From assembly GCF_000346615.1 (NCBI RefSeq), contig NZ_ANNU01000036.1, positions 1-64,000 of the forward strand: DNA of 64,000 nucleotides, in the 5' to 3' direction. Under the pieces are notes generated by a model. The model saw only the letters and a list, made by a program, of their open reading frames with translations, did not search any database and was not told the DNA's origin. A program made the position numbers and the translations under genes. Positions 34,297-43,895 of the stretch are shown here, piece by piece (the first letter of the stretch is position 1; every line of letters starts with the position of its first letter). Source of the stretch: Nafulsella turpanensis ZLM-10 (lineage in GTDB: Bacteria; Bacteroidota; Bacteroidia; Cytophagales; Cyclobacteriaceae).

Positions 34297-34641
34297 TTAG
34301 AATTGTTTCTACCTTCGACTCTAGCTTTTCAATTATGCTAAAGATTTTACATACAACGATTTCCCTTTTCAAACAGTAGCCACAGGAGGCTTAGATGGGT
34401 AATTCCCGGCAAATTCTATCTGGCTCTCCGAAGTACCCGATACCCCTGTTCCTTCTCCGGCCCTTTAGGCTCCTTTACTACTGCCGTACAAAACATTTTG
34501 CCCGAACATCCCTTATTTAAGAGGTACATTGCTACTGTTAGCCTGAACGGCAGACCCAGTAAGTGGAAGTGTGTTTCCATTCCCCTGGCCGCTTTTCACC
34601 TTTCATGCAAAACCTGTTGCCTAATTTCCTATCTTTAAACC
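34297..34641. other. Gap between truA and SLC12-type gene
   Basis: No gene with a supported start was found. On the plus strand one frame is open from about 34391 to 34640 but has no start codon and no family I recognise. No terminator hairpin was seen. A promoter for the SLC12-type gene presumably lies at the right end, but I see no clear TTTG/TAnnTTTG pair. Confidence 0.5.
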
Positions 34642-36867
34642 ATGGCTACTCAATCAGATAGTAAAAGACTTAGTACAGCACCCGTTTTCCTAACCGCCAT
34701 TTCCACCATTCTTGGCGCCATTATGTTCCTGCGCTTTGGTTATGCAGTAGGTCATGTGGGTTTCGTTGGTACGCTTGCCATTGTTCTTATCGGGCACCTG
34801 GTAACCATTCCTACTGCAATGGCCATTGCCGAAATTGCTACCAATCAAAAAGTAGAAGGCGGTGGAGAATATTATATCATTTCCCGCTCATTCGGCCTGA
34901 ATATTGGCGCCTCTATCGGTATTGCCCTCTATTTCTCTCAGGCCATAAGTGTAGCCTTTTATATCATTGCCTTCTCCCAGGCCTTTGAGCCTGTTTTTGA
35001 TTTTATTCTTAAAGAGTATGGAATACTGGTGTACGATTATCGCATCGTAAGTATACCGGCCACCCTCCTGCTCATTTTAATTGTTACCACAAAAGGAGCC
35101 GATCTGGGCCTGAAGGTGTTATATATCGTCGTGGCTATCCTTTTCCTTTCCCTCATTCTCTTCTTTGCCGGCAGCACAGATTTTGCAGGTTCCACAGAAA
35201 GCTTTGAACTGGGCAAGACCGTTGCGCAGCCCGATAACTTCTTTTACGTTTTTGCCATTTGCTTCCCTGCTTTTACGGGTATGACAGCCGGTGTTGGCCT
35301 TTCCGGCGACCTGAAAGATCCTAAAAAATCCATTCCACTAGGGACCCTTGGCGCCACTATCGCAGGAATGTTTATTTATTTCTTTATTGTATATAAACTT
35401 TACATTTCAGCCAGCGCCGAAGATTTGGCCAACGACCAGCTCATTATGAGCGAGATTGCCCTTTGGGGTCCTATCATTCCTATTGGTCTGGCAGCGGCAA
35501 CTATTTCTTCTGCTCTTGGCTCCATTCTCGTGGCCCCGCGAACGTTACAGGCACTTGCCGGCGATAAAATATTTCCTGCCGATGGCTTTAACAGCTGGTT
35601 ATCAAAAGGAAAAGGCAGTAACAATGAACCATTTAATGCCACCCTCATCACCTCTGTTATTGCGCTTCTCTTTGTTAGTATTGGCGATGTTAACTTTGTG
35701 GCGGAGATTATTTCCATGTTTTTTATGGTTACTTATGGAGCCATTTGTATGATTTCCTTTCTGGAACATTTTGCCGCCGATCCTTCCTACAGGCCTTCCT
35801 TTAAATCAAAATGGTACCTCTCTCTTATGGGAGCTGTTCTTTGTATATGGCTGATGTTTAAGATGAACCCAACTTATGCCATTATCTCTATCTTCTTCAT
35901 GGTCCTGATCTTTATTGGCCTTACCCGCACCCGGGAAGATAAAAAAGGAATGTCGGTTATTTTCCAGGGAGTTATTTTTCAGCTAAGCCGGCAAATGCAG
36001 GTTTTCCTTCAGAAAGCAGATAAAGATACGGACCGTGGGCACTGGCGGCCATCGGTTATTTGTATTTCAGGCAGCACATTCAACAGTTTTGCGGCCTTTG
36101 ATCTGCTCCGCTGGATTTCCTATAAATATGGTTTTGGCACCTACATTCACCGAATAGACGGCTACCTCTCTACAGAAACTCATATGGAGTCAAAAGAAGC
36201 CATGAACCGCCTTATCCAGATTTCGGAATATTCAAAAAGTAACGTCTATCTTGATACCCTTATCAGCCCCTCCTACACCTCTGCCATTGCCCAGGTTATT
36301 CAGTTGCCAGGGGTTTCCGGAAAAGAAAACAACATGATCCTGTTTGAGTACTCCAAGCATAAGCCGGAAGGCCTGCAGGACATCGTCGATAATTTTCAGC
36401 TTGTTAAATCGACGGATTTCGACATCTGCATCCTGGCCAGCTCCGACCGTAAATTTGGCATTAAAAAGGAAATCAATATCTGGATAACCTCAAAGGATTA
36501 TGCCAATGCCAACCTCATGATCCTGATGGCTTATATTATTCTCGGGCATCCTGAGTGGAAAAAGGGTAGCATCAAGATTTTTGTGATATCATCAGAAGAG
36601 GAAATTGAGACTCAGCGCGAAAAGCTTTTATCGATGATCAATTCAGGCAGACTGCCGATTTCCCGCAGCAATATTCAGTTTATCCTGCAGGAAATAGATA
36701 AAGACCCCCGTTCCATCATCAATAAAGAATCGAAAGATGCTGACCTTACCATTATTGGCTTCCGTGAAGAACTGATCCGGCACAAAGAGACAGACGTATT
36801 CGATGGCTACGATGGTGTTGGCGATGTCCTGTTCATGAATACCAGTAAGGAAAAAATGATTGTTTAG
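34642..36867 (+). CDS. SLC12-type cation-chloride cotransporter/amino acid permease family protein
   Basis: A 741-residue protein with about twelve membrane helices (residues about 10-430) of the APC fold. A soluble C-terminal domain of about 300 residues follows. The N-terminal ILGAIMFLRFGYAVG and EIATNQKVEGGGEYY resemble the Na-K-Cl/K-Cl cotransporter family, which also has a large cytoplasmic C-terminal domain with universal-stress-like folds. In bacteria such proteins are poorly studied; chloride-coupled cation or amino acid transport is inferred, not shown. It is monocistronic. Confidence 0.82.
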   Translation: MATQSDSKRLSTAPVFLTAISTILGAIMFLRFGYAVGHVGFVGTLAIVLIGHLVTIPTAMAIAEIATNQKVEGGGEYYIISRSFGLNIGASIGIALYFSQAISVAFYIIAFSQAFEPVFDFILKEYGILVYDYRIVSIPATLLLILIVTTKGADLGLKVLYIVVAILFLSLILFFAGSTDFAGSTESFELGKTVAQPDNFFYVFAICFPAFTGMTAGVGLSGDLKDPKKSIPLGTLGATIAGMFIYFFIVYKLYISASAEDLANDQLIMSEIALWGPIIPIGLAAATISSALGSILVAPRTLQALAGDKIFPADGFNSWLSKGKGSNNEPFNATLITSVIALLFVSIGDVNFVAEIISMFFMVTYGAICMISFLEHFAADPSYRPSFKSKWYLSLMGAVLCIWLMFKMNPTYAIISIFFMVLIFIGLTRTREDKKGMSVIFQGVIFQLSRQMQVFLQKADKDTDRGHWRPSVICISGSTFNSFAAFDLLRWISYKYGFGTYIHRIDGYLSTETHMESKEAMNRLIQISEYSKSNVYLDTLISPSYTSAIAQVIQLPGVSGKENNMILFEYSKHKPEGLQDIVDNFQLVKSTDFDICILASSDRKFGIKKEINIWITSKDYANANLMILMAYIILGHPEWKKGSIKIFVISSEEEIETQREKLLSMINSGRLPISRSNIQFILQEIDKDPRSIINKESKDADLTIIGFREELIRHKETDVFDGYDGVGDVLFMNTSKEKMIV

Positions 36868-36943
36868 GGAACATCATAATGTGGGAAAACTATCCTGCAT
36901 GCTGCCCTGAAAAATGAATGAATCAGCTCCTGAAAAAAATATT

Positions 36944-36974
36944 GCCCCTGGTCGGGCTTTATTCTTCCAGGGGC
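36944..36974 (-). terminator. Terminator of the OmpA-family gene
   Basis: The stem GCCCCTGG (36944-36951) pairs with CCAGGGGC (36967-36974). On the minus strand the stem is followed by AATATTTTTTTC. It lies 6 nt after the stop of the minus-strand gene. It may also serve the convergent SLC12-type gene. Confidence 0.75.
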
Positions 36975-36980
36975 GATGCT

Positions 36981-38552
36981 TTACTCTAAGTCAGCTGAAT
37001 TCCGGAGAATGGTAAACTCTACCCGCCGGTTAACCTGCCGGCTTTCATCACTGTCGTTCACTACTTCGGGTTTACTTTCGCCATAGCCTTTCGCTGTTAT
37101 CCGCTCTCCCTCAATCCATTTTCCCATTAAATAAGAGCGAACGGCTTCTGCCCTGCCCTGCGAGAGCCTCGCATTATACTCCTCGCTCCCCTTATCATCC
37201 GTGTGGCCGCCAATCTCAATGGAAAGGCCTTCATTTTGTTCCATTAGCTCAGCCACCTTATCCAGCTCCGGAAAAGACTCGGGCCTGAGGGTTGTTTTAT
37301 CGAAGTCAAAGAAAATGTTATTGAGTCTGACAGACAGGCCCACCTCAAGCTTTTTAAGGAAAATAGTCCGGTATACACTCAGGTCAATGGTGGTAGGTTC
37401 CACCAGGAAACTATCGATGCCGGCAAGATAACCCTCGGCATTTACCTGCAGCTGATAAGCACCGGGGCCAGGCAGTTCCGTCGAAAAGTAAGCATCCTCT
37501 GCTGCACTCTCCACTCTTTCGATCACCTCCTCTTTTTGAACCACACGAATGGCTGCCCCCGGAATCTCCTCTCCTGTTTTCTCATTCAATATACGTCCGG
37601 CCAGGCTGATTTTCACTTTCTTCTCTGGAATTCTCTGCAGAGTGAACAGGTCCAGGTGGCCACCATCGGCCGACATATAGGCACGGGTAGTAAAAACAAG
37701 CGTATCGGCATTGCCCACGGCATAATAGGCGTCAAAACCGCCGGTATTAACCGGTGCACCTATGTTTTGTGGATCCGACCATTGCTGCCAGCTGTTATCC
37801 TTTCGAATTGTTTTATAGATATCCATGCCGCCAAAGCCGCCGGGGCGGTTACTGGCAAAGAAAAGGGTTCGGTTATCTGGGGCCAGGTAAGGACCAAATT
37901 CATCCTGCCGTGAATTCAGGGCTGTAATTAACTCAGGGCGACTCCAGTTTCCATTTCCCTCCGGGAAGCTAACATAGAGGTCGCTGTAGGCTGCGGCTTC
38001 CGTTTCGCTGAAATAAAGCAGCAGGGCTGAAGCATCAAGTGCCAGAAAAGCGCCGTTGAAACGCCCTTTACACATTTTTTCAAAGCCATCGATACGAAGC
38101 TCTTCCGGCTTCTGCCACTGTCCGTTGCTTTTTCTACAAAGAGAAAAGCCTAAGGCATCCTTCCGGTTCCCTCCGCGCACGAGTAGCGTCTGCCCATCGG
38201 GAGATACACTCAGCACCTGATTAAACTGGTTTTGGTTGAGCGGCTGCGGCATGTGTTGAGACGGCCCCCATTGCCCTGTAGAATCCAGTTCGCTAAACCA
38301 GATATCCTGGCTGCCTTTGCCCCTCGTATTTTCGGGGTGATCATTAACCGTAAAATAAAGAGTTTTTCCATCGGGCGACAACACAGGAGCAGAGTCATGA
38401 TACTGTGTATTTACTTTCCTGCTCAGGCTTACCAGCTCAAATTTTTCTTTTCTCTCTTCCGCTGTATCACCGATGGTTTGGGCGCTTAACAGCCCCGCAT
38501 GGATACTAAAAATACCAGCGCAAATGATTCTTAAACCTACTCCTGTTTTCAT
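36981..38552 (-). CDS. PD40-repeat OmpA-family outer membrane protein
   Basis: A 523-residue protein with a signal peptide (to about residue 25). A WD40-like PD40 beta-propeller follows (repeats with SPDGKTLYF, APDNRTLFFASNRPGGFGGMDIY). Then comes a carboxypeptidase-regulatory-like domain (SLAGRILNEKTGEEIPGAA, about 315-400) and a C-terminal OmpA peptidoglycan-binding domain with FFDFDKTTLRPES and the GHTDDKGS motif. This layout is a common periplasmic/outer-membrane peptidoglycan anchor in Bacteroidota, often near gliding and secretion genes, though none are seen here. It seems to stand alone. Confidence 0.93.
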   Translation of the reverse strand: MKTGVGLRIICAGIFSIHAGLLSAQTIGDTAEERKEKFELVSLSRKVNTQYHDSAPVLSPDGKTLYFTVNDHPENTRGKGSQDIWFSELDSTGQWGPSQHMPQPLNQNQFNQVLSVSPDGQTLLVRGGNRKDALGFSLCRKSNGQWQKPEELRIDGFEKMCKGRFNGAFLALDASALLLYFSETEAAAYSDLYVSFPEGNGNWSRPELITALNSRQDEFGPYLAPDNRTLFFASNRPGGFGGMDIYKTIRKDNSWQQWSDPQNIGAPVNTGGFDAYYAVGNADTLVFTTRAYMSADGGHLDLFTLQRIPEKKVKISLAGRILNEKTGEEIPGAAIRVVQKEEVIERVESAAEDAYFSTELPGPGAYQLQVNAEGYLAGIDSFLVEPTTIDLSVYRTIFLKKLEVGLSVRLNNIFFDFDKTTLRPESFPELDKVAELMEQNEGLSIEIGGHTDDKGSEEYNARLSQGRAEAVRSYLMGKWIEGERITAKGYGESKPEVVNDSDESRQVNRRVEFTILRNSADLE

Positions 38553-38902
38553 CTATACACCTTTTCGCATCAAATAAATGTAAATGTAGGAAGTGAGGTG
38601 GTCGCTTGCTGCCGATTTTGTTCTTAAAGCTTACCCGAGAGCCAGAATGGTAAAAACGATTAATCACTGCCTTATTTTTGCCCTGTTCATACATTGACGG
38701 CATTTAAATGAGTCAACCGTAACTGCAACACTGCACGAAAAAATACAATCAAGGAAGAATCTTACCTTTCCCATTCTTTTTAGCTTCATCATCTTTCTTC
38801 ATTCACCCTACTTGGTACAGGAGAAAAGGAAGGAATTTTTGTTTATTTACAATGGCATTTTTTATCTTACTTTCTCTGTCCTACTCCTAAAAAAATTTCT
38901 AC
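38553..38902. other. Intergenic gap between divergent OmpA-family and lipoprotein genes
   Basis: This 350-nt spacer should carry both divergent promoters. No clear consensus box, hairpin or extra gene was recognised. Confidence 0.5.
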
Positions 38903-39418
38903 ATGAAAAGCCTTTTTACCTCTTGCATCATCCTCCTCATTCTTACCAGCTGCAGTAGTGAGAAAAATGAGGTAGTATATACCCTTCCGGAAAATGCCAT
39001 GGAAAAGCTCGCGGGTAAAGAATCGAAAACCTGGAAGCTGGCAAAGCGCACCAATGGTGGGGTTCGGGTTAATATGGGAGACTGCACCCTTGCCTACCGG
39101 CAAACATTTAGCACCAATCAGGAGGTGAGTGATAATAATAGCCAAAACAATAACTGCGGCCCATCTATAACAGGAAAATGGAATTTTAGTGTAGGACGCA
39201 ATGGGCAGGCTTACCTTGCCATTTCCAGCGATATTATTCCCACTTTATTTCAAGTAAAAGAGGGGAGCAATACCAAGTATTTTAAAATAACAGCTCTAAG
39301 CGACAGCTTGCTCATCTACCATTTTCCGCACCAGCTATTCAGCAATAAAACCACTATCATTGAAGATGTGCTTATTCCTGAGGATGCACCAGATGGAGGC
39401 AGGAACTTCCATTGGTAA
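38903..39418 (+). CDS. Lipocalin-like lipoprotein
   Basis: A 171-residue lipoprotein with the lipobox LTSC (Cys17), so its mature N-terminus is lipid-modified. The body begins with KLAGKESKTWKL, similar to the strand A opening of lipocalin-like domains of Bacteroidota. A CGPSITGKWNFSVG block precedes a beta-rich rest. Ligand and role are unknown. It is 83 nt before the MFS gene and may be separate from it. Confidence 0.75.
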   Translation: MKSLFTSCIILLILTSCSSEKNEVVYTLPENAMEKLAGKESKTWKLAKRTNGGVRVNMGDCTLAYRQTFSTNQEVSDNNSQNNNCGPSITGKWNFSVGRNGQAYLAISSDIIPTLFQVKEGSNTKYFKITALSDSLLIYHFPHQLFSNKTTIIEDVLIPEDAPDGGRNFHW

Positions 39419-39501
39419 GCTTTTTCCTGTACCTTCGCATTCTGTTTAATGCTCCTGCCAGCTAACATTAAACTGGTGCGGCTGTTTTGCCTGGTGAAAA
39501 T

Positions 39502-40719
39502 ATGCTAACAAGTAATCCGGAAGGGGCGGCTATTCGATTGGAAAACAGCTATGGCCGTATTCTGTTCTTCATTGTTTTTTCACAGTTTGCCTGTACCTCT
39601 CTCTGGTTTGCAGGCAATGCTATTATGCAGGACCTTGTTCGGGATTTACATCTTCCGGCAGCCGCCCTGGGCCATATTACCTCCGCTGTACAGTTTGGGT
39701 TTATTGTTGGTACCCTTTCTTTTGCCTTACTGGCTATTGCCGACCGCTTTTCTCCCTCCAAAGTATTCTTCGTCTCTGCCCTTGCTGCGGCTTTACTGAA
39801 TGCTGGTTTACTTTTGGGAAAGCAAAACCTCCTTTCCCTGCTTTTTTTCCGCTTCGGAACCGGCTTCTTTCTGGCTGGTATTTACCCAATAGGAATGAAG
39901 ATAGCTGCCGACTATCATGAAAGAGGCCTGGGAAAAGCCCTTGGCTACCTGGTGGGGGCACTGGTACTTGGCACTGCCTTTCCCCATCTCTTAAAAGCGG
40001 CCACTCAAGGCCTTCCATGGCTGTATGTCATCTCCCTTACCTCCCTTTTTGCCATCGCCGGAGGTTTCATTATCCTAATGTTGGTACCTGATGGCCCATT
40101 TAGAAAAAAGGGAGGTACCATTAAGCTGAAGGCCTTTCCTCAAACCTTCCGCAACAAAGCATTTCGAGCGGCTGCTTTTGGCTATTTCGGCCATATGTGG
40201 GAGTTGTATGCTTTCTGGGCTTACCTTCCACTTATACTGGCTACTTATGTACAGTTACACCCGGAGCATCATTTTCCTGTATCCTTCCTTTCATTCCTGC
40301 TCATTGGCATCGGGGGGCTTTCATGCATTATCGGTGGCTTTCTTTCCCAGCTGTTGGGCAGCAAAAAGGTGGCCTTTTGGGCTTTACTAGCCTCGGGCCT
40401 CTGTTGCTTATTTTCACCTCTTGCTTTCTTTTTGCCTGTTGCATTCTTTCTGGCCTTTCTTTTTTTCTGGGGGATGGTGGTAACGGCAGATTCGCCGCAG
40501 TTCTCCACCCTTGTAGCTCAGCATGCTCCGCCGGAATTTAAAGGGACTGCCCTTACGGCTGTTAACTGTATTGGCTTTTCCATTACCATTGTGAGTATAC
40601 AGCTGATTGGTTTACTGCTAAAATACTTCCCGCCTACGCTGGCATACACCACGCTGAGTGTGGGGCCGTTGCTCGGAGTTTATGCTTTGGTTTTGAGCGC
40701 AGGATTCAGAAAGAGGTAA
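39502..40719 (+). CDS. MFS transporter
   Basis: A 405-residue major facilitator superfamily protein with twelve helices. The frame opens at TTG 39487, but ATG 39502 is a better start. Motifs include FACTSLWFAGNAI in helix 1, LADRF-like LLAIADRFSPSKVF after helix 2, and FLSQLLGSKKVAFW in the second half. It resembles small-solute permeases of the cyanate/nitrate-like group. The substrate cannot be named. It is not in an obvious operon. Confidence 0.86.
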   Translation: MLTSNPEGAAIRLENSYGRILFFIVFSQFACTSLWFAGNAIMQDLVRDLHLPAAALGHITSAVQFGFIVGTLSFALLAIADRFSPSKVFFVSALAAALLNAGLLLGKQNLLSLLFFRFGTGFFLAGIYPIGMKIAADYHERGLGKALGYLVGALVLGTAFPHLLKAATQGLPWLYVISLTSLFAIAGGFIILMLVPDGPFRKKGGTIKLKAFPQTFRNKAFRAAAFGYFGHMWELYAFWAYLPLILATYVQLHPEHHFPVSFLSFLLIGIGGLSCIIGGFLSQLLGSKKVAFWALLASGLCCLFSPLAFFLPVAFFLAFLFFWGMVVTADSPQFSTLVAQHAPPEFKGTALTAVNCIGFSITIVSIQLIGLLLKYFPPTLAYTTLSVGPLLGVYALVLSAGFRKR

Positions 40720-40964
40720 GAGCAGTAGGTTTAACCCTTTTCCCTGATAATGCGAATTTGCATGCTTACTACAGAATGAAAATTGATAAAAGCAAAGAGT
40801 ATTCCTTTTCTTAGCAGAAGGTCTTTTATTAAGCCGGGCAGGGGAAAAACTTTTATTTGAATCACAAAATAAGGTATCCGCATTTTAATGGGAAGGTAAA
40901 AAAGGAAGCTTGTTTTGCGGAGCATTTCCCCTAACTTAGAGCCCTACCCAAATCAGATGAACGC

Positions 40965-42386
40965 ATGAATTTCGACCTGAACGTAAGCGAGAGGAAGGAG
41001 ATATGGAATTTCCTGCTGGAAGAACTGGAAAACTACTATGCCCATACCCATGAAAGGCAGGTAGCCCCGGAATTAAATACCCAAGGTATCCGGAAACATG
41101 CACAAAAATATTCTTTTGAGCAGGTGGTGCCATCCATTCAGGCACTACAGCATGTGCTGGAAGGTTTGGAGCAATATGCTGTTCACACTCCCCATCCCAG
41201 CTATTTCGGACTGTTTAACCCCAGGGCTAATTTTCCTTCTATCCTGGCCGATTTGATCAGCGCTACCTATAATCCTCAAATGGCCGCCTGGAGCCATTCT
41301 CCTTTTGCTGCCGAGGTGGAAACTTACCTCCTGCAGGAATTTGGCAGGCGCTTTGGCTTTCCTCAGGACTCGATCGACGGCGTATTTACCAGCGGGGGAG
41401 CCGAAGCCAACCTTACGGCCCTTATTTCTGCACTGAACCAGCAATTCCCCGACTATGCACAAACGGGATTAAGGGGCCTGGCAGGTCAGCCTCTGTTGTA
41501 TTGCACCACCGAAACCCATCACTCCATTGTAAAAGCTGCCCGCACCACCGGGTTGGGAATGGCGGCTGTACGTTCCATCCCTGTAAATCAGCAGCAACAA
41601 ATGCGGATGGATAAGTTAGAAGAACAGCTGATTAAAGATACCGCTGAAGGGCATCAGCCTTTCTTACTGGTTGTTACTGCCGGTGCTACCGGTACAGGAG
41701 CCATCGATGATTTACCCCGGGCAGCAAATCTTGCACGAAAATATAATCTTTGGCTGCATGTAGACGCCGCCTATGGGGGTGCAGCCGTTCTGGAGCCGGG
41801 ACTTGCTCCTCTACTCTCAGGTATAGAAGCAGCCGATTCCATCACCTTCGATGCGCATAAATGGCTGTCTGTACCCATGGCCGCCGGCATGTTCCTGACC
41901 CGGCACCGGCACATCCTCGACCGTAGTTTCCGCACCCTGGCAGATTATATGCCCAAGGAAGCGGGTCAGCTGGAAATTGTGGATCCTTTTACCCACTCCC
42001 TACAATGGTCCCGCCGTTTTATAGGTTTAAAGGTGTACCTTTCCCTCCTTTTTTTTGGCTGGGAAGGCTACAGCCAGGTAATCCGTCACCAAACCGAGAT
42101 GGGTAACTTATTAAAAAAGCAGCTAAAAAACAGTGGCTGGAAGCTTTACAATTATACTGATTTTCCTATTGCCTGCTTTACCGACCCGGCTTATGAAAAG
42201 AATGCAGACTTTGCCGCAGAAATCAACCGGCAGGTAGTCCAGTCCGGAAAAGCCTGGATATCGATATACCAAACCGGAGAAGTACAAGCCCTCCGGGCCT
42301 GTATTACTAATTATGCCACCACAGAGAAAGAAGTCACCGACCTGGTGGAACTACTGAATCAATGCCGGAAGAATTGGCAGAAGTAA
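40965..42386 (+). CDS. PLP-dependent group II amino acid decarboxylase
   Basis: A 473-residue fold-type I PLP enzyme of the aromatic-amino-acid / glutamate decarboxylase family. The PLP ring contact Asp and His are in HVDAAYGG. The Schiff-base Lys299 lies in FDAHKWL. The N-terminal HTPHPSYFGLFNPRANFPS segment is typical of the family. It would remove CO2 from an amino acid (aromatic, glutamate, aspartate or diaminobutyrate), but the substrate cannot be fixed by eye. Cytoplasmic. It is followed by a bidirectional terminator. Confidence 0.88.
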   Translation: MNFDLNVSERKEIWNFLLEELENYYAHTHERQVAPELNTQGIRKHAQKYSFEQVVPSIQALQHVLEGLEQYAVHTPHPSYFGLFNPRANFPSILADLISATYNPQMAAWSHSPFAAEVETYLLQEFGRRFGFPQDSIDGVFTSGGAEANLTALISALNQQFPDYAQTGLRGLAGQPLLYCTTETHHSIVKAARTTGLGMAAVRSIPVNQQQQMRMDKLEEQLIKDTAEGHQPFLLVVTAGATGTGAIDDLPRAANLARKYNLWLHVDAAYGGAAVLEPGLAPLLSGIEAADSITFDAHKWLSVPMAAGMFLTRHRHILDRSFRTLADYMPKEAGQLEIVDPFTHSLQWSRRFIGLKVYLSLLFFGWEGYSQVIRHQTEMGNLLKKQLKNSGWKLYNYTDFPIACFTDPAYEKNADFAAEINRQVVQSGKAWISIYQTGEVQALRACITNYATTEKEVTDLVELLNQCRKNWQK

Positions 42387-42541
42387 TGAGTGTTGCTTAT
42401 CAATTTATACTGCCTGCAACAGTTATGGGCTTTTCTGGAGTATCCTTTTCCTGCCGGCTTAGGTTTCCCTCTAAAAAGAACTGCGCTCCATCTGCCTCTA
42501 AATTTCCTTCCATGAAGAATTAAATGAGCTTCAACTTACTC

Positions 42542-42578
42542 CTCTCTGCACTTTTCCCAAAAATAAAAGTGCAGAGAG
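42542..42578. terminator. Bidirectional terminator between convergent genes
   Basis: A perfect 14-bp stem (CTCTCTGCACTTTT / AAAAGTGCAGAGAG) with a 9-nt loop lies between the decarboxylase and Nramp-like genes. It is A/T-rich on the loop side. It serves both strands. Confidence 0.7.
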
Positions 42579-42595
42579 AGGTTTTAGCAGCTCTT

Positions 42596-43894
42596 TCATC
42601 CTCTCCTTTCTCCTGCCACTTTCCATGCTAAGGCTCCTACTACAAGCAGGGAAAGGGAGCTGATAACGAGCAAACTTCCCTTATCGAGCGGCACACTGGC
42701 GCCGGCGCCATTAAGTGCTTTTACCATGCCTAACAGTCCCAGACAGAGGGTACAGAAAATAACCATTAGCAGCAGAATATTATTCAGAATGGAAGCTTTG
42801 TGCTGCCCCATCAGCTGATGGTCGTTCAATAAAATGAAGAGGTAAATACTCAACCATGGCAGCAGGAAGCCATTCAGCGCCTGGGCCAGAATAATCATGG
42901 GAATTGGCTTAATTCCAGAGGCCCCGAAAAGCAGTCCACATACAATTACTACTCCCCATACCAGCCGGTACTTCCACCCTCTTTCCTGCCATTCAGGTGC
43001 TGTTCCTGCTACACTTTTAGCTGTTATGGCCGCTGCCAGAGGGGCCGTTAAAGCAGAGGAAAAGCCTGCCGCAAAAAGACCAAAGGCAAAAAGAGCCGCA
43101 AAGCCCCTTCCTGCCCCGGCCTCCATATGCCGGGCCATGGCTTCAAAGCTGAACAGCCCCTCCAAGCCTGCGCCGGTAATCAGCACTGCTCCGGAAATAA
43201 AACCTCCCAATACAACAGCCACACCCAAGCCCCAGCGCATTTGCTTCAGACTTTGTGTATGCCCGATTCCTGAGCCTAAAAAAAGATTATAAGGAACGAT
43301 AGTGGTTCCGACAAGACCCAACAGCAGCAATTCACTGCCGGCAGGAAAATTGGGCTGTACCATATTTAAGGCGATTTCCGGAAAGGAAAAGCTTTGCTGA
43401 CTGGCCGTAAGCACAAAAGCCACTCCCATCAACGCTACCACTCCTCCCAGCACCTTAGCAATTAGTTTGTTCCTTCCCATAAATAAAAAGACTGCAGCCA
43501 GCAGGGACAGGAAAACTGCAGGCCAGGCCGGGGAAACATCCAGCAACAGGCCGATTCCGGAAACCGCTCCCAAAATGTTACCTGCCTGATAAGCCATGCC
43601 CCCGATAATAATGGCTCCGGCAATAAACAATTTTACATATGCTGCCCCTCCATAGCGCCGGGCAATCGCCTCCCCCAAACTCAGGCCGCTAACGAGGCGG
43701 ATACGCGCAGCAGCCTCCTGCAAAAGCAGACAGGCTAAGGTAGAAAAGGCCAATCCCCATAAGAGGTCCAATCGATAAGCCGCCCCCGCACTGGCAGCCG
43801 TTGTTACAGTACCCGGTCCAATAAAAGCTGCTGAAATAACCGACCAGAACAGGATATTGGTTAAGCTGGTGGTAAAAGCCTCTTTTTTAGTCAT
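42596..43894 (-). CDS. Nramp-family transporter lacking metal-binding motifs (YcsG-like)
   Basis: A 432-residue protein with about eleven helices of the Nramp fold. The metal-binding DPGN of helix 1 is replaced (FIGPGTVTTAASAGAAY) and the MPH of helix 6 is VPY (TTIVPYNLFLG). So it should not carry Mn2+ or Fe2+ in the normal way. Such Nramp-like proteins are often linked with 5-oxoprolinase genes (ycsG beside pxpABC in B. subtilis). Here it starts 1 nt after a fused 5-oxoprolinase gene. A role in 5-oxoproline uptake is inference. The ATG at 43894 is preferred to longer frames that overlap the upstream gene. Confidence 0.82.
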   Translation of the reverse strand: MTKKEAFTTSLTNILFWSVISAAFIGPGTVTTAASAGAAYRLDLLWGLAFSTLACLLLQEAAARIRLVSGLSLGEAIARRYGGAAYVKLFIAGAIIIGGMAYQAGNILGAVSGIGLLLDVSPAWPAVFLSLLAAVFLFMGRNKLIAKVLGGVVALMGVAFVLTASQQSFSFPEIALNMVQPNFPAGSELLLLGLVGTTIVPYNLFLGSGIGHTQSLKQMRWGLGVAVVLGGFISGAVLITGAGLEGLFSFEAMARHMEAGAGRGFAALFAFGLFAAGFSSALTAPLAAAITAKSVAGTAPEWQERGWKYRLVWGVVIVCGLLFGASGIKPIPMIILAQALNGFLLPWLSIYLFILLNDHQLMGQHKASILNNILLLMVIFCTLCLGLLGMVKALNGAGASVPLDKGSLLVISSLSLLVVGALAWKVAGERRG

Positions 43895-43895
43895 A

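Noticed and set aside
34391-34640. Plus-strand open frame before the SLC12-type gene
   Set aside because: It has no start codon and no recognisable family, so chance is more likely.
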